Shown: piece after piece, positions 60,241-64,000 of the stretch
Layout: the number at the start of each line of letters is the position of its first letter
Position numbering within the stretch: position 1 is the stretch's first letter
Source of the DNA: Natronococcus sp. A-GB1
Lineage (GTDB): Archaea > Halobacteriota > Halobacteria > Halobacteriales > Natrialbaceae
Assembly: GCF_029688845.1 (NCBI RefSeq)
Contig: NZ_JARUKW010000001.1
Span: 248,001-312,000, forward strand
DNA: 64,000 nucleotides
Direction of reading: 5' to 3'
The notes under the pieces: model-generated
Databases searched by the model: none
Seen by the model: the letters and a program-made list of their open reading frames with translations, nothing else
What the model was told of the DNA's origin: nothing
Position numbers and translations under genes: made by a program

Positions 60241-61467
60241 ATGATAGATCCCGAATCCCTCGTCGACAGGGTCCAGGAGGGGGAGCTTCGCATCCACGAA
60301 CTCGAGGCCGAGGCCGACTTCGACACCGCCGCGGAGGCCCGCCGGCTGCTCGTCGAGCGCGAGACCGGCGCCGACCTCGAGACGATCGGCGACTACGCGT
60401 TCCCGGCCGAACGAGCCGAGCCGAACATCGAGAACATGATCGGCGCGGCCCAGGTTCCGATGGGCGTCGTCGGCCCCGTTTCGGTCTCCGGCGGGGCGGC
60501 CGACGGCGACCACTACCTGCCGCTGGCGACGACCGAGGGCGCGCTGCTGGCGTCGGTCAACCGCGGACTCTCGGTGATCGGATCCGCGGGCGGCGCCGAC
60601 GCCCGCGTCACGAAGAACGGGATGACCCGCGCCCCCGTGTTTCGGGTCAACGGCGTCGCTGAGGCCGCCGAGGCGGTCGAGTGGGTCGAGGACAACCTCG
60701 AGGCGCTCCGGGAGGCGGCCGAATCGACGACGAGCCACGGCGAATTACTGGGGATCGAACCCTACGTCGTCGGCGACTCGGTCTACCTGCGCTTTGCCTA
60801 CGACACGAAGGACGCGATGGGGATGAACATGGCCACGATCGCCACCGAGGCGGCCTGCGAGGTCGTCGAACGCGAGACGCCGGCTTCCCTGGTCGCGCTC
60901 TCGGGGAACCTCTGTTCGGACAAGAAACCCGCGGCGATCAACGCCGTCGAGGGGCGCGGACGATCCGTGACGGCCGACGTCGTGATCCCTGGCGAACTCG
61001 TCGAGGATCGCCTGCACACCACCGCCGAAGCGATCGTCGAGGCCAACACCCGGAAGAACCTCGTCGGAAGCGCGAAAGCCGGCAGCCTGGGCTTCAATGC
61101 CCATGCTGCGAACGTCGTCGGCGCCGCCTTCCTCGCGACCGGCCAGGACGAAGCCCAGGTCGTCGAGGGCGCGAACGCGATCACGACGATGGACACCCGG
61201 AACGCGGAGGACGGCGCGACCGACCTCTACGCCTCGGTTTCGCTGGCCTCGCTCGAGGTCGGCACCGTTGGCGGCGGTACCAAACTCCCCACGCAGTCGG
61301 AGGCCCTCGAGATCCTCGGGCTCCGAGGCGGAGGCGATCCCGCGGGCTCGAACGCCGACGCCTTAGCGGAGATCATCGCCGTCGCGGCACTCGCGGGTGA
61401 ACTCTCGCTTCTGGCGGCGCTGGCGTCGAACCACCTCGCGAGCGCTCACGAGGACCTCGGCCGGTAG
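60241..61467 (+). CDS. hmgA: 3-hydroxy-3-methylglutaryl-CoA reductase
   Basis: The 408-aa NADPH-dependent enzyme makes mevalonate, the committed step of archaeal isoprenoid lipid synthesis. It has NIENMIGAAQVPMGVVGPVS, the catalytic-lysine block LSGNLCSDKKPAAINAVEGR, DTKDAMGMNMATIATEAACE, the GTVGGGTKLPTQSEALEILG loop and a C-terminal catalytic His in NHLASAHEDLGR. This is the class I form. The ATG at 60241 (MIDPESLVDRV) is used; upstream extension falls in the preceding gene. Confidence 0.95.
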   Translation: MIDPESLVDRVQEGELRIHELEAEADFDTAAEARRLLVERETGADLETIGDYAFPAERAEPNIENMIGAAQVPMGVVGPVSVSGGAADGDHYLPLATTEGALLASVNRGLSVIGSAGGADARVTKNGMTRAPVFRVNGVAEAAEAVEWVEDNLEALREAAESTTSHGELLGIEPYVVGDSVYLRFAYDTKDAMGMNMATIATEAACEVVERETPASLVALSGNLCSDKKPAAINAVEGRGRSVTADVVIPGELVEDRLHTTAEAIVEANTRKNLVGSAKAGSLGFNAHAANVVGAAFLATGQDEAQVVEGANAITTMDTRNAEDGATDLYASVSLASLEVGTVGGGTKLPTQSEALEILGLRGGGDPAGSNADALAEIIAVAALAGELSLLAALASNHLASAHEDLGR

Positions 61468-61545
61468 TCGAACGGAGCGATCGACAGCCGCGACGCTCGG
61501 GGCCGAAGCGTCGTACGAAAAATGCGGTCGTTCGCGACGGATCGT

Positions 61546-61740
61546 TCAGTGCGCACCCGTTGCAGCGCCGTGGTCGTCTCCGAGTGCGGGGATTACGAAT
61601 CCGGCGACGCTGAGAACCATGAGCGTCCCGCCCGCGGTAATGATCGCGAGTTCGCCACCGAGGAAGACTCCGACGAGCATGATGGTTACTCCGACGAGCA
61701 GTGCGGCGAAACCGGCGGTGATCACAGTCGAGTCCTCCAT
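61546..61740 (-). CDS. Small two-helix membrane protein
   Basis: The 64-aa protein has two hydrophobic helices (TVITAGFAALLVGVTIMLVG and LAIITAGGTLMVLSVAGFVI) joined by FLGGE. A short His/Ala-rich tail follows. No family is recognised. It is the first of three minus-strand small genes downstream of hmgA. Confidence 0.55.
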   Translation of the reverse strand: MEDSTVITAGFAALLVGVTIMLVGVFLGGELAIITAGGTLMVLSVAGFVIPALGDDHGAATGAH

Positions 61741-61790
61741 ACGCAGTCGTACTGTAAACCGATCAGATAAATCGTTCGGAACGTCCCGAG

Positions 61791-62144
61791 TTACCCGGCC
61801 CGTTCGACGCTCCTCCGGACCCGGACCGTCGCGATCGCGACGTACCCACCGCCGAGGGCAAGCAACAGGTAGCCGCCGAGTACCCCGAACCCGCTCGAGG
61901 CGACGGCGACGACTCCCAGTCCGATCCCGGCGACGCCGTAGGCGGCGGCGAAGTCCCGTCGACCGTAGGCGCCGTGGAGGACTGCGAGCGCGACGAACGT
62001 CAGGGCGAACGCGCCGACCGCGAGCGTCGTGGTGTCGACGCCGAGCAGCGAGTCACCGACGGCGGCGCCGTAGCCGAGGAGCGCGATCGCGACCACCGTT
62101 CCGACGCCGATTGTCATCGCCTGCACGTCGACCGTCTCGTCCAT
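61791..62144 (-). CDS. Four-helix membrane protein
   Basis: The 117-aa protein has four hydrophobic helices, from MTIGVGTVVAIALLGYGAAV to FGVLGGYLLLALGGGYVAIA, with a short cytoplasmic loop HGAYGRRDFAAAY. No family is recognised. It is separated by about 50 bp from the two-helix protein gene and may be cotranscribed with it. Confidence 0.6.
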   Translation of the reverse strand: MDETVDVQAMTIGVGTVVAIALLGYGAAVGDSLLGVDTTTLAVGAFALTFVALAVLHGAYGRRDFAAAYGVAGIGLGVVAVASSGFGVLGGYLLLALGGGYVAIATVRVRRSVERAG

Positions 62145-62217
62145 TGTCGTTCCGTACCGACTGCGGGTGCAAAGAACTGCCGCTCGAGGGCCGTGGCCGC
62201 GGAGCAGGGCGTCGCGC

Positions 62218-62742
62218 TCAGAGCCGACGATACCGCCCCTGACTTTCGCTCACCTTACCGCGCCTGGTGAGTTTCTCGAGGGCGTCCTCGACGTAGCCGG
62301 CCGATACGCCGCGTTCGCCCGCGTAGTCGACGACCTCGCTCTCGGTCGGTCGCTCGAGGTCCTCGAGTGCGCGCTCGACGATCTCCTTTTTGCTGCCGCT
62401 GTTCGTCGAACCGCGAGGATCGCGCTCGCCCGCCGCTTCGAGTTCGTCGGTGTCCAGTCCCGACGCCTCGAGGTACTCCTCGTCGTCGACGACGCCGTCG
62501 GCGACGTCGCGCTCGAGATCCGAAAAGGAATCCAGCTTCGCGAAGGCCTCGCCCTCCCCCTGGCGGTTCGCGAGCATCGAGGCCCGGACGTCCCGGGCGT
62601 GGTCGGCGTCGTCGGTCTCGACGAACTTCTTGCGGCGCTCGTAGGCCTTTCTGGAACCGCAGCGGGGACACTGGGTCGTCTCCGAGCGGCCCTCGATCAT
62701 CCAGAGGTGCGAACAGTCGCTACAGCCGACGACGGCGTACAT
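62218..62742 (-). CDS. Zinc-ribbon protein (DUF5817-like)
   Basis: The 174-aa protein starts MYAVVGCSDCSHLWMIEGRS and contains CPRCGSRKAYERRKKFVETD, giving two CxxC pairs of one zinc ribbon. A helical acidic middle and a C-terminal helix-turn-helix-like region follow (SEVVDYAGERGVSAGYVEDA). This matches the haloarchaeal DUF5817 type, suggested to act on nucleic acids. The start at 62742 is used; the further-upstream frame has no zinc ribbon. Confidence 0.78.
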   Translation of the reverse strand: MYAVVGCSDCSHLWMIEGRSETTQCPRCGSRKAYERRKKFVETDDADHARDVRASMLANRQGEGEAFAKLDSFSDLERDVADGVVDDEEYLEASGLDTDELEAAGERDPRGSTNSGSKKEIVERALEDLERPTESEVVDYAGERGVSAGYVEDALEKLTRRGKVSESQGRYRRL

Positions 62743-62847
62743 GCTAGCTCGAGGTGGGACCGGACTGCAGTTCAAGGTTCGGTACGCGGAGCGAAAGTAG
62801 TCGTCGAGGCGTAGGACTATTAGCTCCGCCCTCGCCTCTCGAGACGT

Positions 62848-63186
62848 ATGGAACGCGTTTCCCTGTCCGATAGCGAGATCTCGGAAGCTGCAGACGGCGT
62901 CCACCTCGCGATCATGGCCGGTGCCGAGGAGATGAACGTCCAGCACTTCGAGATCGAGCCGGGTGCCGCCGTCGAGGAGCACAGCCACCCCCACGAACAG
63001 ACGGGGTTCATCTACGAGGGCGAACTGACCTTCCGGAGCGACGGGGACGAGACCGTCTGCGGTCCGGGCGACTCCTACGCGATCCCCGCCGACCAGCCCC
63101 ACGCCGCCGAGAACCGCGGCGACGAGACGGTTCGGGGCGTCGACATCTTCAGCCCGCCCCGCGAGAATCCGACCTGGCAGGAGTAG
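62848..63186 (+). CDS. Cupin domain protein
   Basis: The 112-aa single cupin barrel has motif 1 EEHSHPHEQTGFIYEGELTF (two His and Glu metal ligands) and motif 2 GDSYAIPADQPHAAENRGDE (a third His). It may bind a metal ion for an oxygenase or isomerase activity, or a small ligand. It is divergent from the DUF5817-like gene. A TATA-like ACTATTA at 62816-62822 is 26-32 nt before the ATG. Confidence 0.85.
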   Translation: MERVSLSDSEISEAADGVHLAIMAGAEEMNVQHFEIEPGAAVEEHSHPHEQTGFIYEGELTFRSDGDETVCGPGDSYAIPADQPHAAENRGDETVRGVDIFSPPRENPTWQE

Positions 63187-63289
63187 CGAAGAGACGGCCG
63201 ACCGGCTCGTTCTCCGGCGATACCGCTCGACAGCGGCGACACCCATTTTACTCGAGGCTCGAGGGGCGGCCTTCAGTCAATCTCTTGTG

Positions 63290-63315
63290 TAATAACTAAC
63301 CCGACAAGGTTATTA
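63290..63315. promoter_or_regulatory. Inverted repeat overlapping the DoxX-family promoter
   Basis: TAATAAC and GTTATTA are exact inverted copies separated by 12 bp. The right arm coincides with the expected TATA position (about 25-32 nt before the ATG at 63341), so a protein bound here could block transcription. It is a candidate operator only. Confidence 0.35.
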
Positions 63316-63340
63316 AGAAATACTAATTTATTAGATTTAA

Positions 63341-64000
63341 ATGCTAAATTCTCGGAACACCGAGACGGAGTCACTGACCGACGAACGAGCGGGATCGTGG
63401 ATCGCGTTCGCCCGAATCTTCGCGGGTCTGTTGGTCCTGTACGAACTGACCCTCGGCGGCTGGTGGAAACTTGGCTGGATCACGACCGGGCCGAACCCCG
63501 AGTGGGTCGGCGCCGACGCCGGCGCGGAGGTGTACGGGGTCTCCGAACAGGCGATCGAGGAGGGAACGTTTGGCTGGTTCGCGGCGCTGCTCGAGGCCGT
63601 CGTCCTTCCGGCTCCCGAGCTCTGGACCGTCCTCGCGCTGGCGGCACAGATCGCCACCGCCGTCGGGCTGATTCTCGGTCTCTGGACGCGGCCCGCCGCC
63701 CTGCTCGGCATCGTCTACTTCCTCCCGGTGTTTCATCTCGGGATGATCCGGACGTCGCCGCTGTTTACCGTCCCGATCGCGTTCGCCTTCGTGGCGAACG
63801 CCGGACGATACTACGGGCTCGACGCCGTCCTCTGGAACCGTCCCGACGTGGTCGGGCGGCTCACGCGGGCCGTCAACGCACCGCTGCCGATCCGGCGGAC
63901 CTGGTACCCGCCGCTAGCCGCAGCGGTTGCCGTCGTCGGCGCGTACTACCTGCTTTCGATTCCCGAAACTGTCGACACCCGCGTCCACGTCACGAGCCTC
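63341..64000 (+). CDS. DoxX-family membrane protein (partial, runs off the window)
   Basis: The visible 220 codons begin MLNSRNTETESLTDERAGSW. At least four hydrophobic helices follow, including AFARIFAGLLVLYELTLGGW, LWTVLALAAQIATAVGLILG and LLGIVYFLPVFHLGMIR. The order of helices and the GW-rich first loop resemble DoxX/DoxD thiosulfate:quinone oxidoreductase-like proteins; which member it is cannot be said. The reading frame is open to the window's end, so the C-terminus is missing. Confidence 0.75.
   Translation, partial: MLNSRNTETESLTDERAGSWIAFARIFAGLLVLYELTLGGWWKLGWITTGPNPEWVGADAGAEVYGVSEQAIEEGTFGWFAALLEAVVLPAPELWTVLALAAQIATAVGLILGLWTRPAALLGIVYFLPVFHLGMIRTSPLFTVPIAFAFVANAGRYYGLDAVLWNRPDVVGRLTRAVNAPLPIRRTWYPPLAAAVAVVGAYYLLSIPETVDTRVHVTSL

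Overview
The window is a stretch of haloarchaeal chromosome, most likely from the Natrialbaceae (Natrinema/Haloterrigena/Natronococcus type). The evidence is high GC, very acidic proteins rich in Asp and Glu, many leaderless genes with a TATA-like box about 25 nt before the start codon, Tat rather than Sec signals, and lineage markers: MptA, the haloarchaeal RNA polymerase epsilon subunit, RdfA with an SMC-related Sph protein, amphi-Trp protein, and archaeal class I HMG-CoA reductase. The assignment rests on gene content and no alignment was run.

Layout. 0-5 kb: end of an acidic membrane protein, a 39-aa membrane peptide, UspA, a winged-helix regulator, an ArsM-like methyltransferase, an 86-bp MITE-like element, and a formamidase with a palindrome at its promoter. 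5-13 kb: two tandem tRNA-Thr(GGT), enoyl-CoA hydratase, GNAT, NAD synthetase, tRNA-Gly(CCC), an LssY-like membrane protein, NAD kinase, DsbA-like protein and RNAP epsilon. 13.2-14.8 kb: a PF10127-type nucleotidyltransferase bracketed by five degenerate copies of a promoter-like repeat. 14.8-19.2 kb: MptA, TrmB regulator, YyaL-like protein, FxsA and tRNA-Ile(GAT).

19.2-25.8 kb is the most accessory-looking part. A second copy of the tRNA-Ile 3' end lies behind the gene, followed by a nearly empty 640 bp and an overlapping pair encoding an asparagine-synthetase-like protein without a glutaminase cysteine and an ATP-grasp ligase. A polysaccharide deacetylase reduced to its two ends comes next. 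MsrA, a DUF502 protein and a Tat-exported DUF3006-like protein follow, then an AT-rich gap. 25.8-28.5 kb carries the cell-shape pair rdfA-sph. 28.5-31 kb has two divergent acyl-CoA dehydrogenases. 31.4-37.5 kb is a lactate-oxidation cluster: LutC and a LUD/Fe-S/CCG fusion read one way, and a giant FAD/Fe-S/CCG dehydrogenase the other.

37.6-50 kb: an exported protein with DDCPEEE repeats, a second UspA, a TrpD-like transferase, two SDRs, a zinc-ribbon regulator, an aspartoacylase-type peptidase, a cyclophilin, a Tat-exported 5'-nucleotidase, a ferredoxin, OsmC, and tRNA-Leu(TAA) with a tandem tail derived from its own T-arm. 49.5-64 kb: KptA, the de novo NAD operon nadA-nadB-nadC (which with nadE and NAD kinase covers aspartate to NADP in one window), an F420-type oxidoreductase, a GIDE-like protein, a MacB-type ABC transporter, an amidohydrolase, HMG-CoA reductase for isoprenoid lipids, small membrane proteins, a cupin and the start of a DoxX-family gene.

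Most of the window is ordinary metabolic chromosome. The best candidates for undescribed biology are the AsnB-like/ATP-grasp module, the repeats around the nucleotidyltransferase, the acidic cysteine-repeat protein, and the tRNA-derived tails behind tRNA-Ile and tRNA-Leu.
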